Shown here: one piece after another, positions 17,598-25,680 of the stretch
How positions within the stretch are numbered: position 1 is the stretch's first letter
How the letters are laid out: each line of letters starts with the position of its first letter
From: JAMQPK01 sp963782595
Lineage (GTDB): Bacteria > Acidobacteriota > Vicinamibacteria > Vicinamibacterales > JAMQPK01
Length of the DNA: 64,000 nt
Direction: 5' to 3'
Assembly (NCBI GenBank): GCA_963782595.1
Contig: CAWAKJ010000001.1
Coordinates: 558,001 to 622,000, forward strand
The notes under the pieces: generated by a model
Seen by the model: only the letters and a program-made list of their open reading frames with translations
Database searches by the model: none
Told to the model about the DNA's origin: nothing
Program-made: the position numbers and the translations under genes

Positions 17598-19361
17598 TCA
17601 GGTCACTATCTTTAGCGCCACCGCGGTCATGTCGTCGGCTGCTGGTCCCTTTTGCCTGAAGGCGTTGACCGACTCAAAAATGCCGTTCACGATGGCCTGC
17701 GATGGCTCACCGGCGAGGCGATCGACCTCTTTCATCAAACGCGACGCACCAAACTCCTGACCGAGGTGATCTTCGGCTTCGTAGATGCCGTCGGTGCAGA
17801 ACACGAACAGATCGCCCGCCTTCAAATCAAATGTGAGCTCTTCATAAGTCGTGCTGGGGAATGCTCCCAGAGGTACCCCTGGCAGCAGAATCGGCCCCGT
17901 CACGCCCTCGCTGCGCCTGATTGGATAGGGAAGGCCGGAATTGGCGATGACGAGCTGCCGCTTCTTGAAGTCGAATGCTGCGTAGCAGAGCGTGCAGAAA
18001 TACTCTTCGAGCCGGCGCTCATGAAGAATCGCGTTCATCGCCTCGAGCACGCCAGACGGGTTCGACCTAATAGTTGTAAAGCGGCGGCGGAACGTTCGCG
18101 AGCGCACGAGCTCGCCCGCGAATGCGCCGTACAGCGCGGCCGGGACCCCCTTGCCCGAAACGTCGCCGACGGCAATGACGAGCGTGCTGGGGTCGGGCGA
18201 CACGTAGTCGTAGAGATCGCCGCCGATCTGGCGCGCCGGCTCGAACCGTGCCGCGAGATCGACGCCTTTCATCCGCTTGGGCGGCTCGGCCGGCAGCAGC
18301 GCGATCTGCACGCGGCGCGCAAATTCGATCTCCCGTTCGAGACGCAGCTCGCTGGCCCGCACCGTCTCATACAGCCGTGCGTTCTCGATCGCGACCGCCA
18401 CCTGGCTCGCGAGAATACCGAGCAGCTCCGCATGGCGTTGTGTGAATGCCCGAAGCTCCGGGCTCTCGAGATCGAAGACTCCGATGCAGCGGTCCTTCAA
18501 GAGAAGCGGCACGACGAGCTCTGAGCGCACGTCGTCCAGTACTTTGATATAGCGCGGATCCCCGGACACGTCGTCAATGACGAGCGGCACTTTGTGCTGC
18601 GCGGAATACCCGACCAGCCCTTCGCCAATGCGGATAGTCAGCATGCTCGTCTTTTCGCCGTACTGGAGAGCGACCTTCGGCTCCAATATCTGCTTCGATT
18701 CGTTGACGAGCAGAATGCCGAACGTCCGGTAGTCGATGACGCGCCTGGTGAGAATCGCCACCCGGCTGAGCAGCTCGTCGAGGTCGAGGATTTCGGCGAC
18801 CTCTCGCGCGATTTCCGTCAGAGTCTCGAGCGTATCCGAATAAGCCCGCTCCTGCTCGAACAGCCGCGCGTTGTCGAGCGCCTGGGCGACGTGGACGCCG
18901 AACTGGGAGAGGATCTGCTGATCGCGTTCCGTAAAAGCGCCGACCTTGTCGCTGAGCAGGTTGAGCGCGCCGAGAACACGGTTCTGACGGCGGAGCGGCA
19001 CGACCAGTTGTGCGTTCACTCCGGCCACCAGACCGATATACCGCGGATCGGCGTGCACGTCGTTTACGAGAATCGGCCTCTGCTCCGCAACCGCTGTGCC
19101 GACGATGCCCTCGCCCACCTTGAGGCGAAAATTCAGCACCCGATCGAGCGGATAGCCTTCGGCGTAGGCGATCTTCAGCTCCTGCCGGCGCTCATCGAGC
19201 ATGTAGACGGAGAAAACCGTAAAGGAGGTCAGCCGCGCGATGAGTCCCGGAATGCGCTTCAGCAGCTCGTCGATGTCGAGCACCGCCGACACTTCGCGGC
19301 CAAGCTCGAACAACGTCGCGACAAGTTCCTGATCGTAGGGACGGGAGGCGGTTTCAGTCAT
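17598..19361 (-). CDS. GAF-GAF-PP2C (SpoIIE/RsbU-type) serine phosphatase
   Basis: 587 residues: GAF 1 (about 28-170), GAF 2 (about 190-335), a short coiled linker (ETVRASELRLEREIEFARRVQ) and a PP2C-type phosphatase domain (about 360-587). The metal-binding acidic residues are present in IGGDLYDYV, VGDVSGKGV, CTDGIYEA and AADDMTAVAL. Such enzymes remove phosphate from anti-anti-sigma or STAS proteins in partner-switching pathways, gated by ligands or redox state at the GAF domains. No anti-sigma partner is adjacent. Gene is soluble, cytoplasmic. Confidence 0.92.
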   Translation of the reverse strand: MTETASRPYDQELVATLFELGREVSAVLDIDELLKRIPGLIARLTSFTVFSVYMLDERRQELKIAYAEGYPLDRVLNFRLKVGEGIVGTAVAEQRPILVNDVHADPRYIGLVAGVNAQLVVPLRRQNRVLGALNLLSDKVGAFTERDQQILSQFGVHVAQALDNARLFEQERAYSDTLETLTEIAREVAEILDLDELLSRVAILTRRVIDYRTFGILLVNESKQILEPKVALQYGEKTSMLTIRIGEGLVGYSAQHKVPLVIDDVSGDPRYIKVLDDVRSELVVPLLLKDRCIGVFDLESPELRAFTQRHAELLGILASQVAVAIENARLYETVRASELRLEREIEFARRVQIALLPAEPPKRMKGVDLAARFEPARQIGGDLYDYVSPDPSTLVIAVGDVSGKGVPAALYGAFAGELVRSRTFRRRFTTIRSNPSGVLEAMNAILHERRLEEYFCTLCYAAFDFKKRQLVIANSGLPYPIRRSEGVTGPILLPGVPLGAFPSTTYEELTFDLKAGDLFVFCTDGIYEAEDHLGQEFGASRLMKEVDRLAGEPSQAIVNGIFESVNAFRQKGPAADDMTAVALKIVT

Positions 19362-19433
19362 GACTTCAGGCTTCGGGCTGCAGACGTCGGGCCAGAAGCC
19401 CGGAACCAGAAGCCCGCCATATAATACCAGTCG

Positions 19434-19889
19434 ATGGAGCCGCTGACGCTACCGCTCGAATGCGCAACGATTGAAAAAATTCTTCCGCACCGCTATCCGT
19501 TCCTCCTCGTCGATCGCATCACCGAGCTCGAGATGGACAAGCGGATCGTCGGCGTCAAGAACATCTCGTCGAACGAACCCTATCTCATGCGCTCGCCGTC
19601 TGGCGTCATGACACTGCCGCCGACCATTCTCACAGAGGTCATCGCCCAGGTCGGCGCCATCTTGATTCTCGCGAAGCCGGAGAATCAGGAGAAGCTTCCA
19701 TTTTTCGCAGGCATCGAGAAGGTCCGGTACCGGCGTCCCGTTCATCCCGGCGACGTGGTCGTCGTCGAAGTGAACGTGAAGCGGCTGCGCAGCCGTATGG
19801 GCGTGCTCAGCGGCTACGCGCGGGTCAACGGCAAGGTCGTCGTCGAAGGCACCATGACGTTTGCGCTCGGCCCGCGCGACGGAAGGTAG
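19434..19889 (+). CDS. FabZ-like hot-dog protein lacking the catalytic His
   Basis: 151 residues with clear FabZ similarity: ILPHRYPFLLVDRITELE, RIVGVKNISSNEPY, FFAGIEKVRYRRPVHPGDVVVVEV. In FabZ the NEPFF is followed by GHFP-x-x-P-V-MPGVL-x-x-E-A-x-AQ, with His and Glu catalytic. Here the segment reads NEPYLMRSPSGVMTLPPTILTEVIAQ: the Glu is kept (Glu68) but GHFP is replaced by RSPSG, so the His is missing. The protein may bind acyl-ACP without dehydrating it or use another residue. A tataat lies 9 bases upstream of the ATG (19420-19425), suggesting a very short leader. Other fab/lpx genes are not adjacent. Confidence 0.85.
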   Translation: MEPLTLPLECATIEKILPHRYPFLLVDRITELEMDKRIVGVKNISSNEPYLMRSPSGVMTLPPTILTEVIAQVGAILILAKPENQEKLPFFAGIEKVRYRRPVHPGDVVVVEVNVKRLRSRMGVLSGYARVNGKVVVEGTMTFALGPRDGR

Positions 19890-19925
19890 AGCCCTCTAGA
19901 TCACGAAGGGCATGTCACGGCAAAT

Positions 19926-19980
19926 GGCAGATGGATGATGGCAGAGAGTGGCGTCAGCCCTCTGCCTTCTGCCATCTGCC
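19926..19980. terminator. inverted repeat between convergent genes, word-repeat type
   Basis: ggcagatgg (19926-19934) pairs with ccatctgcc (19972-19980), with inner ggcagag / ctctgcc pairing. It sits between the convergent stops of the FabZ-like gene and the HEGGH gene, so may end both transcripts. Its words are rearranged copies of the 3099 repeat. Confidence 0.55.
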
Positions 19981-19990
19981 CTGACAAGGA

Positions 19991-20659
19991 TCACTTCAGT
20001 ACCAGCGCCACACTCCCCATCTTGACCCCGCGCGATGTCCATGCAGCCCACTGCGCGTCGGGATTGAAATAGCGGTACAGGTCGAGGAGCGCCGGTGCGA
20101 GCACCATCGCGCCGATCCAACGCTCGCCGATGCGTCGCGAAACCGCCATGCCGCGCGTGTCCCGCTCGAACGGCCCGATCTTCCCGAATGCGGCGCCTGC
20201 ATACATAAGAGACGTCACGACATGAAACGTGAGCATCCCTTTGAGAAACGGGCGCGGTTCGTCCTTCAGATTCGGGTGATGCGTGAGGATCTGCTCGCTG
20301 TAGAGATACTGGGCCCAGAACCCCGCCGAGGAGACCACGTATTCGCGGCGCGGCGAAAGATCGGGCGCGTGCGACAGCGCGACGAACGGAATGCCTTTGA
20401 AGTCGACCTTCTTGACGGTGACCTTCTCATTGAAGGCCCAATTGGCCACGAGATGGCCGCCCTCGTGCAACCCCAGCCCGGCGGCACCACCGAGCATGAC
20501 CTTGCCAAACTTCGAAGCCACCGACTCTTGCGGCGCCGACTCCTGCTGCGCCGAAACGGGCGCCGCGAGAAGCACAAGGGCGAGCACCAGCAGGCAGCGC
20601 AACGCCCGTCGCAGCCCTAATCCCCAACCCCGCATCCCTAATCCCTGAGTTCCGCTCAT
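19991..20659 (-). CDS. HEGGH-motif membrane/secreted protein, hypothetical
   Basis: 222 residues from ATG 20659, whose ATGA overlaps the stop of the upstream YhaM-like gene; ATG 20635 (MRGWGLG) is an alternative. A signal or anchor segment (LLVLALVLLAAPVSA) is followed by a hydrophobic helix with HEGGH (residues 65-69, AAGLGLHEGGHLVANWAF), an HExxH zinc-site pattern in a membrane-like context, as in M50-type intramembrane proteases. No partner Asp/Glu motif was firmly identified, so protease function is only possible. The first residues (GTQGLGMRGWGLG) come from an intergenic-type repeat word. Confidence 0.7.
   Translation of the reverse strand: MSGTQGLGMRGWGLGLRRALRCLLVLALVLLAAPVSAQQESAPQESVASKFGKVMLGGAAGLGLHEGGHLVANWAFNEKVTVKKVDFKGIPFVALSHAPDLSPRREYVVSSAGFWAQYLYSEQILTHHPNLKDEPRPFLKGMLTFHVVTSLMYAGAAFGKIGPFERDTRGMAVSRRIGERWIGAMVLAPALLDLYRYFNPDAQWAAWTSRGVKMGSVALVLK
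20625..20650. repeat. CCCTAATCCC word repeat at a gene start
   Basis: The words cctaatccccaacccc and catccctaatccctgag stand next to each other, a duplicated unit of about 15 nt. It encodes the extreme N-terminus of the HEGGH protein and blurs which start codon is used. Confidence 0.5.
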
Positions 20660-21609
20660 CCTCGCCACAGCACCCGCCCCAGGCGCTGGTGATACGCCGT
20701 GAATTCGCCCTCGCCCTCTTCTGCGAGCGCCTGTCGCACCTGGTTGATCTTCGCGTCCAGATCGTCAACGGCTGACAAGATGATGGCCTCGATGGTCATG
20801 GGTTCTACGGGCGCGCCAAACTCCTTGTGCCCGTGGTGGGAAACGATGAGGTGCTCGACTTGGGTGCGAAGCACGTCGGGAAACTCCGGGATGTCGGCAA
20901 CCGCGGCTCTCACCATGATCGTACCGAGCGTCACGTGCCCGACCAGATTGCCGTCGCGCGTGTAGCTGGTGGCGCGATCGTACTCGAGCTCCTGCAGCTT
21001 GCCGATATCGTGGAGCAGCGCACCGGCAGTCAGCAGATCCTGATCGGCGCCATAGGCGGCGCCAAGCGTCAGGGCCGATCGAGCCACCGACAGAATGTGC
21101 TCGAGAAATCCGCCGCGATAGGCGTGATGGACGGTGAGCGCGGCCGGCCAGATGCGCACCTTGTCGGCCTGCGCCGTCATGATGCGCTGCAGCAGCTCTC
21201 GGATAAAGGGATCGCGCACGTGCTGGATGAGGCTCTCGAGCTCCTGCCACATCTCGCCGACAGGACGCTGGGCCGAGAGGACGCAGTCTTCCTCGCGGAA
21301 TCCCTCCATTCTGTCCTGGTCCGGGTTGACGCGGCGGATCTTGTCGATCGTCAGTTGCATACGCCCGTTGAAGAGCTCCGTTCGGCCCGCCACCTTCACG
21401 AAATCACCGGCGTCGAATTCCTCGCGAAGACGCGCGGCGTCATTGGCGATACGCGCCCGGACGAGGCCACTCCGGTCCTGTAGCGACAGCGAGATGAACA
21501 ACTCGCCGCTGCGGCCCTGGCGAACGTCCTTTTGCGTGCAGAGAAAGAATCCCCATCCGCCCATGTCGGGCGACAGGGCTCGAATGGACGGAAGCCGGTT
21601 GGCGGACAT
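20656..21609 (-). CDS. OB-fold/HD-domain 3'-5' exoribonuclease, YhaM-like
   Basis: 317 residues. N-terminal OB-fold (residues about 15-95, FFLCTQKDVRQGRSGELFISLSLQD...VKVAGRTELFNGRMQL), linker, then an HD domain (about 150-290) with AYRGGFLEHILSVARSAL, LLTAGALLHDIGKLQELEY and the later His-His pair VSHHGHKEFG. This order is that of YhaM/CBF1, which trims RNA and single-stranded DNA from the 3' end. Cytoplasmic. The downstream HEGGH gene starts within its stop codon. Confidence 0.88.
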   Translation of the reverse strand: MSANRLPSIRALSPDMGGWGFFLCTQKDVRQGRSGELFISLSLQDRSGLVRARIANDAARLREEFDAGDFVKVAGRTELFNGRMQLTIDKIRRVNPDQDRMEGFREEDCVLSAQRPVGEMWQELESLIQHVRDPFIRELLQRIMTAQADKVRIWPAALTVHHAYRGGFLEHILSVARSALTLGAAYGADQDLLTAGALLHDIGKLQELEYDRATSYTRDGNLVGHVTLGTIMVRAAVADIPEFPDVLRTQVEHLIVSHHGHKEFGAPVEPMTIEAIILSAVDDLDAKINQVRQALAEEGEGEFTAYHQRLGRVLWRG

Positions 21610-21689
21610 GCGTTCCGCTCATCATATTTTATCCGGGGGCCCCTTGCCCCGCTCCGCTCCCTGTGTTGAAGTAGAATGAGAGAGTCACC

Positions 21690-22298
21690 ATGTTGAAGCT
21701 TGGATTTGCTGTAGTTGCGCTCTGCGGCGCGCTTGCGCTGGGCGCTTGCTCCAACAACGAAGCCGGCGTGCCGGCCTCCGGATCCGGCGACGCCGCAAGC
21801 ACTGGCGCCGCTCCCAATGGTTCCGCGCCACAGGCCGCCGTCGCCACGCCGGAGCCGGACTATCCGCAGCCTGCGGTGGTCATTCCGCCGAAGCCCAAAC
21901 CTGGAGCCCCGCACGGCCCCGGGTTCGACATGCCGCTCATCGAGCTTGGCGGTTACACGCCCTCGCGGCCGATGGATGTGCTGAAGGATGCGCACATGTT
22001 CGCCGCAGACCATCCGGAAGTCGCGAGCTATGTACCTTGCTACTGTGGCTGCGGCAGCGCCGGCCACAAGAACAACGCCGATTGCTTCGTCAAAGGCCGC
22101 CACACGGATGGCCGTGTCACCGAATGGGAGCCGCACGGCGTCGCGTGCGCCGTGTGCATCGATATCGCGGTCGATTCGATGAAGATGAAGAACTCGGGCG
22201 CATCGGTGATGGCCATTCGCAAGAAAGTTCAGAACGATTACCGGCCGAACTTCCCGAACAGCGAGACGCCAACGCCGGCTCCGCTCCAGGGTAAATAA
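21690..22298 (+). CDS. PCYCGC-motif lipoprotein
   Basis: 202 residues. Lipoprotein signal with lipobox LGAC (Cys 20), a long Pro/Ala/Gly-rich linker to about residue 80, then the PCYCGC domain: SYVPCYCGCGSAGHKNNADCF, GVACAVCIDIAVDSMKM. The clustered cysteines are thought to bind a metal in this family. It lies 2 nt before the sensor kinase start, so the two are probably co-transcribed and the lipoprotein may feed a signal to it. Mature domain is on the outer face of a membrane. Confidence 0.85.
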   Translation: MLKLGFAVVALCGALALGACSNNEAGVPASGSGDAASTGAAPNGSAPQAAVATPEPDYPQPAVVIPPKPKPGAPHGPGFDMPLIELGGYTPSRPMDVLKDAHMFAADHPEVASYVPCYCGCGSAGHKNNADCFVKGRHTDGRVTEWEPHGVACAVCIDIAVDSMKMKNSGASVMAIRKKVQNDYRPNFPNSETPTPAPLQGK

Positions 22299-22300
22299 CA

Positions 22301-23821
22301 TTGCCCGATAACCGCGCCGACGCCTTCGCAAGGCTGTTCGAGGCGGTTCACGAAGGCGTTTACATCGGACGGCTGGGACCGCAGGCATCCACAACACTCG
22401 CGGCCAACCCCTACCTGAAGGTCATGTTCGGCTACGTCGCCGAAACGCGCGACGGCCAGATCCGGCCGTTCGACGGCCCCCGGTTCGTCGATCCGCAGGC
22501 CCGCACCGCGTTCATCGAACGCCTCGCCTCCGAAGGCGCCGTCACCGACTACCTGCTTCGTCTCCGCCGCGTCGACAACTCGCCGGTCTGGGTGGAAGTA
22601 ACCGCCCACGCCGATCCAGCGGCGCCCGACGGCTCGGTGCGCATCGACGCGCTCGTGCGCGACGTCAGCGAGCGCAAGAAACTCGAAGACCAGACGCGCG
22701 ACCTCTACCACCAGCTGCTGCAGGCCGAAAAGCTCGCCGCGCTCGGCCAGACGATCTCCGGCGTGGCGCACGAGCTCAACAATCCGCTGGCGACGATCCT
22801 GACATGGGCGGAGCGGCTGTCGCAGCGGCCGGTCGATGACAAGACGAAGCGCGGCCTCGAAACCATCCTCAGCGAATCGGAACGCGCGGCGAAGATCGTC
22901 CGCAACCTGCTGACCTTCGCGCGCAAACGTCAATCCACGCGCACGATGGTCGATCTCAACCATGTCGTGCGCGAAACGCTCGCGCTTCGGTCGTACGAGC
23001 AGCGCATCACCAACATCACAATTGTCGATGCGCTTGCCTCGGGCCTGCCGCAGGTGTTTGCCGACGCGCATCAAATCCAGCAGGTGCTGCTGAATCTTGT
23101 GATTAACGCCGAGCAGGCGATGCTGACCGCCAACGGCCGCGGCACGATCGTCGTGCGCAGCTGGCACGACGTCGAGCGCGAGGCCGTCGTTCTCGAGATC
23201 AACGACGACGGCCCGGGCATCGCGCAGGAGCTTCAACCGAAGATTTTTGATCCGTTTTTCACAACAAAGGAAGTCGGAAAGGGAACGGGCCTGGGCCTCA
23301 CCGTCGCCTACGCGATCGTACAGGAACACGGCGGACGCATTCGCCTGGCGTCGAGCCAGGGTTCGGGTGCATCGTTCTTTGTCGAGCTCCCGGTCAGCGG
23401 AACGCCGCTCCAGCGCTCGCCGGCTCCCGCCTACAAGTCAGATTTCGGCGCGCTCGCCGGCTTGACGGTGCTGGTTGTCGAGGACGAGCCTGCGCTGGCG
23501 GCTGCCGTTTGTGAAGCCCTCAGTGACGCCGGATTCGACGTCGATCGCGCGGGCGATGGCGAAGAAGCGCTCGTCCGCGTCAGCGCAAGGACCTACGACT
23601 TGATTGTGTGCGATTTGAAGATGCCCAAGATCGACGGCATGGGGTTCTATCAGGAGCTCGCAGCAACCCGCTCTGACGTCGCCCGTCGCGTCATTTTTGT
23701 CACCGGCGACGTGGCGGGCACCGACGCCGAAAAGTTTCTCCAGGAAAGTGGCTGCCGCTGGCTGGCAAAGCCGTTCAGGCTGGGCGATCTGCTGCGCACG
23801 GCGAGAGAGATGCTGGCCTGA
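22301..23821 (+). CDS. PAS-histidine kinase with C-terminal receiver (hybrid kinase)
   Basis: 506 residues from TTG 22301, two bases after the lipoprotein stop; no signal peptide or TM, so cytoplasmic. PAS-like sensor (about 5-125), DHp with His157 in ISGVAHELNNPLATIL, HATPase with VLLNLVINAEQAM (N box), DDGPGIAQ (G1), GKGTGLGLTVAYAIVQEHGG (G2), and a receiver domain from about residue 388 (LVVEDEPALAAA; phospho-acceptor Asp438 in IVCDLKMPKIDG; Lys in LAKPFRLG). The cognate output regulator is not adjacent on this strand; the NtrC-type gene at 26023 is a candidate. Confidence 0.93.
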   Translation: MPDNRADAFARLFEAVHEGVYIGRLGPQASTTLAANPYLKVMFGYVAETRDGQIRPFDGPRFVDPQARTAFIERLASEGAVTDYLLRLRRVDNSPVWVEVTAHADPAAPDGSVRIDALVRDVSERKKLEDQTRDLYHQLLQAEKLAALGQTISGVAHELNNPLATILTWAERLSQRPVDDKTKRGLETILSESERAAKIVRNLLTFARKRQSTRTMVDLNHVVRETLALRSYEQRITNITIVDALASGLPQVFADAHQIQQVLLNLVINAEQAMLTANGRGTIVVRSWHDVEREAVVLEINDDGPGIAQELQPKIFDPFFTTKEVGKGTGLGLTVAYAIVQEHGGRIRLASSQGSGASFFVELPVSGTPLQRSPAPAYKSDFGALAGLTVLVVEDEPALAAAVCEALSDAGFDVDRAGDGEEALVRVSARTYDLIVCDLKMPKIDGMGFYQELAATRSDVARRVIFVTGDVAGTDAEKFLQESGCRWLAKPFRLGDLLRTAREMLA

Positions 23822-23823
23822 GT

Positions 23824-24040
23824 TAGTCGCAAGGCGCTAGTCGGAAGTCGTCAGTCGCAAGGCGAGGCGCAAGGCAAGGGCCAAAGCTATCGCTGCGGAG
23901 ATGTTCTGTTCCATGGCGAGAAAATCCGTGCAAAAAACAAAGGCCGCCAACATACGTGGCGGCCTTTGATTTTCGACATGCCTTGCGCCTTACGACGTCC
24001 GACTAGCGCCTCGCGACTCACGAGGCGCCTTGCGACTAGC
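23824..24040. repeat. imperfect large inverted repeat of shuffled words flanking a terminator
   Basis: Left side (23824-23876) has gtcgcaaggcgctagtcgg and cagtcgcaaggcgaggcgcaa; right side (about 23980-24040) has the complements gcgccttacgacgtccgac, tagcgcctcgcgactcacg and cgccttgcgactagcgc. The right end overlaps and supplies the TAG stop of the sigma factor gene. Order of words is not fully kept, so it is a mosaic and not a simple palindrome. Confidence 0.65.
23939..23967 (-). terminator. rho-independent-like terminator, probably bidirectional
   Basis: Perfect 11-bp stem aaaggccgcca / tggcggccttt with a 7-nt loop. Read on the minus strand it is followed by a T-rich tract (ttgttttttg), a good terminator for the sigma factor gene; on the plus strand only a short gattttc follows, so it may also end the kinase transcript less well. 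Confidence 0.75.
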
Positions 24041-24971
24041 GCGCAAGCGCTACCGCGGTGCGCGACGCACCCAACCGGGCTGCAACGAACCGCTTCGCTC
24101 GCGTCGGCTTGATATTCACCACCACGGCACCCTTCGACACCGCAACCGGAGCGACCGGTGGTGCGGCGGCCGGACGCGCCGGCAGTGCGGCCTTGGCCAT
24201 GACCGGCTTCTGGTGGAACGCGAGCACTGCGCTCTTGAGTGCGCTCATCGCCTCGGCAGGCGCCATCTCCGACAGCACCACGCGTAACCGCTTGATCGCG
24301 CGCGCATGCAGCTGCGACACACGCGACTCGTTGACGCCAATCTCGGCGCCGATCTGCTTCATGGTGACGTCGCCGTAGTAGTAGAGCGAAATCACCTTCT
24401 GTTCGCGCGGCGGCAGCGATTCGATGGCGGTGCGGACCTTGTCCTGCATCTCGCACCGTTCGTACGCCGCGTCTGGCGCTTCGGGCTCGGACGGTACCAG
24501 TGCCGTTGGCAGGCACGCCTCGTCGACCGTTTCGCTGGTGGCCAGTGGTGATGTGGATTCGATGGTGTGGATGCGGACGATCGTGCGGCCGAGTCGCTTT
24601 TCGTCGGTACCGACCTTGGCAGCAAGATCCGACAGCGACGGCTCGTGACCGAGCTCGCGGCGAAGCGTCTCGCGCGCGGCCTCGAGCTCTCGTCTGACGC
24701 GGCGCACCCCGCGCGGCCAGGCGTCGCGGCGAAGGGCGTCGATCATGGCACCCCGAATGCGGCGCTCCGCAAAGGTCTCGAACTTGATACCGCGCCCCTC
24801 GTCGAACCGGTGCGCGGCATCGATCAAGCCGATGACGCCGTCCTGCACCAGGTCTCCTACGTCAATGGAGTGCGGCATCGTCGACGCCATGCGGCGTGCG
24901 AGCGCTTCGACAAACGGTAATCCGGCGACGATGCGACGGCTCTGGGCGGCGGACATGGTGTGGGCGCGCAT
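24036..24971 (-). CDS. FliA/WhiG-type sigma factor with a long C-terminal tail
   Basis: 311 residues from ATG 24971, which has AGGAG upstream (ATG 24956 also possible). Region 2 is clear: GDLVQDGVIGLIDAAHRFDE, KFETFAERRIRGAMIDALR; region 3 (SLSDLAAKVGTDEKRLGR) and region 4 (SLPPREQKVISLYYYGDVTMKQIGAEIGVNESRVSQLHARAIKRL). This is the sigma28 pattern that directs flagellar or developmental genes. No flagellar gene is in the window. After region 4 there is an additional tail of about 75 residues, Ala/Pro-rich and basic, which FliA lacks; the final residues run into a repeat that supplies the stop. Confidence 0.9.
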   Translation of the reverse strand: MRAHTMSAAQSRRIVAGLPFVEALARRMASTMPHSIDVGDLVQDGVIGLIDAAHRFDEGRGIKFETFAERRIRGAMIDALRRDAWPRGVRRVRRELEAARETLRRELGHEPSLSDLAAKVGTDEKRLGRTIVRIHTIESTSPLATSETVDEACLPTALVPSEPEAPDAAYERCEMQDKVRTAIESLPPREQKVISLYYYGDVTMKQIGAEIGVNESRVSQLHARAIKRLRVVLSEMAPAEAMSALKSAVLAFHQKPVMAKAALPARPAAAPPVAPVAVSKGAVVVNIKPTRAKRFVAARLGASRTAVALAR

Positions 24972-25378
24972 TTCGTTTTTGGCTCCTGAAAGGCCGGTTT
25001 GTCCGGCGACGAGCGGGCTCTATCGCAATCGGAGTACCAATATCGTTACGAACTGACGGCGAAAGAGGAGCGAGACTAGGGCCTTTTCTGTAAATGACTG
25101 ATTTGAAGCCACTTATCGATTTCGATCGGGGCGAATGAAGAGGAAAAGTGGACCATGTACCGCCCGTACATCGCCAAATAATTGACGATTGCCGCAAAAA
25201 TCGTCAATTCGTTGGCAGAATCTGATCACAATTTTGGGTGTCGCAAGTTTCAATTCTGCACAGTGCAAAATTCAAAATCTGAATAGCATCTGTGTAACTG
25301 GAGGTGAAAAAGAGGGATGGGGCGCTTGATCAGTGCGGTGTCAGTTTGGAACTATCGGCGCGACTTTTGCCCGGTGAC
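24972..25378. other. 407-nt AT-richer intergenic region with palindromes
   Basis: No gene is supported here. The centre (about 25170-25290) is clearly AT-richer than the surroundings. It holds two adjacent palindromes (25155-25208) and on the minus strand a TTGACG (25202-25207) 18 nt from AATTAT (25178-25183), a possible sigma70-type promoter for the sigma factor gene. It must also hold the end of the DHp-like transcript; no terminator was recognised. Confidence 0.5.
25155..25208. promoter_or_regulatory. two adjacent operator-like palindromes
   Basis: Palindrome A: atgtac-cgccc-gtacat (25155-25171). Palindrome B: attgacgatt (25181-25190), 8-nt spacer, aatcgtcaat (25199-25208), a perfect 10-bp inverted repeat. 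B overlaps both elements of the candidate minus-strand promoter for the sigma factor gene, so a repressor bound here would block it. Confidence 0.55.
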
Positions 25379-25636
25379 CTAAGCCTCCGACGCCTTGTTG
25401 CCCATCTGCATCCGGATCTCTTTGGCAGTACTCATCGCGTCGAGCACACTGCTGACGACCTGACTCGCGCGCGCGCGACTCGTTTCGTCGGAGGCTTTTT
25501 TTTCCATCAGCTCGGCGTGCGCCAGGATGATGCCGAGCTGATTGTTCAGCCGGTGAAACAACCGGCGAAGTTCCTGGGGTTGGTCCATGGCCCCCCGTTC
25601 GAGCAGATCGGCAACCGAATACGACAGTCGATTCAT
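25379..25636 (-). CDS. stand-alone histidine kinase DHp-like protein
   Basis: 85 residues from ATG 25636 (MNRLSYSVADLLERGAMDQ), with gggag 5-6 bases upstream. The core LFHRLNNQLGIILAHAELM resembles the H-box of histidine kinases (H-x-x-N-N-x-L), followed by a second predicted helix (RARASQVVSSVLDAMSTAKEI). No ATPase domain follows, so it may be a phosphotransfer or scaffold protein acting with the nearby hybrid kinase and NtrC-type regulator. It is also possible that it is a fragment of a former kinase. Longer open frame upstream overlaps the HTH gene and is not favoured. Confidence 0.65.
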   Translation of the reverse strand: MNRLSYSVADLLERGAMDQPQELRRLFHRLNNQLGIILAHAELMEKKASDETSRARASQVVSSVLDAMSTAKEIRMQMGNKASEA

Positions 25637-25680
25637 TGTATCTCCCGCTGGGGGCGGCTTAGCGTCGATCAAATCGACGC

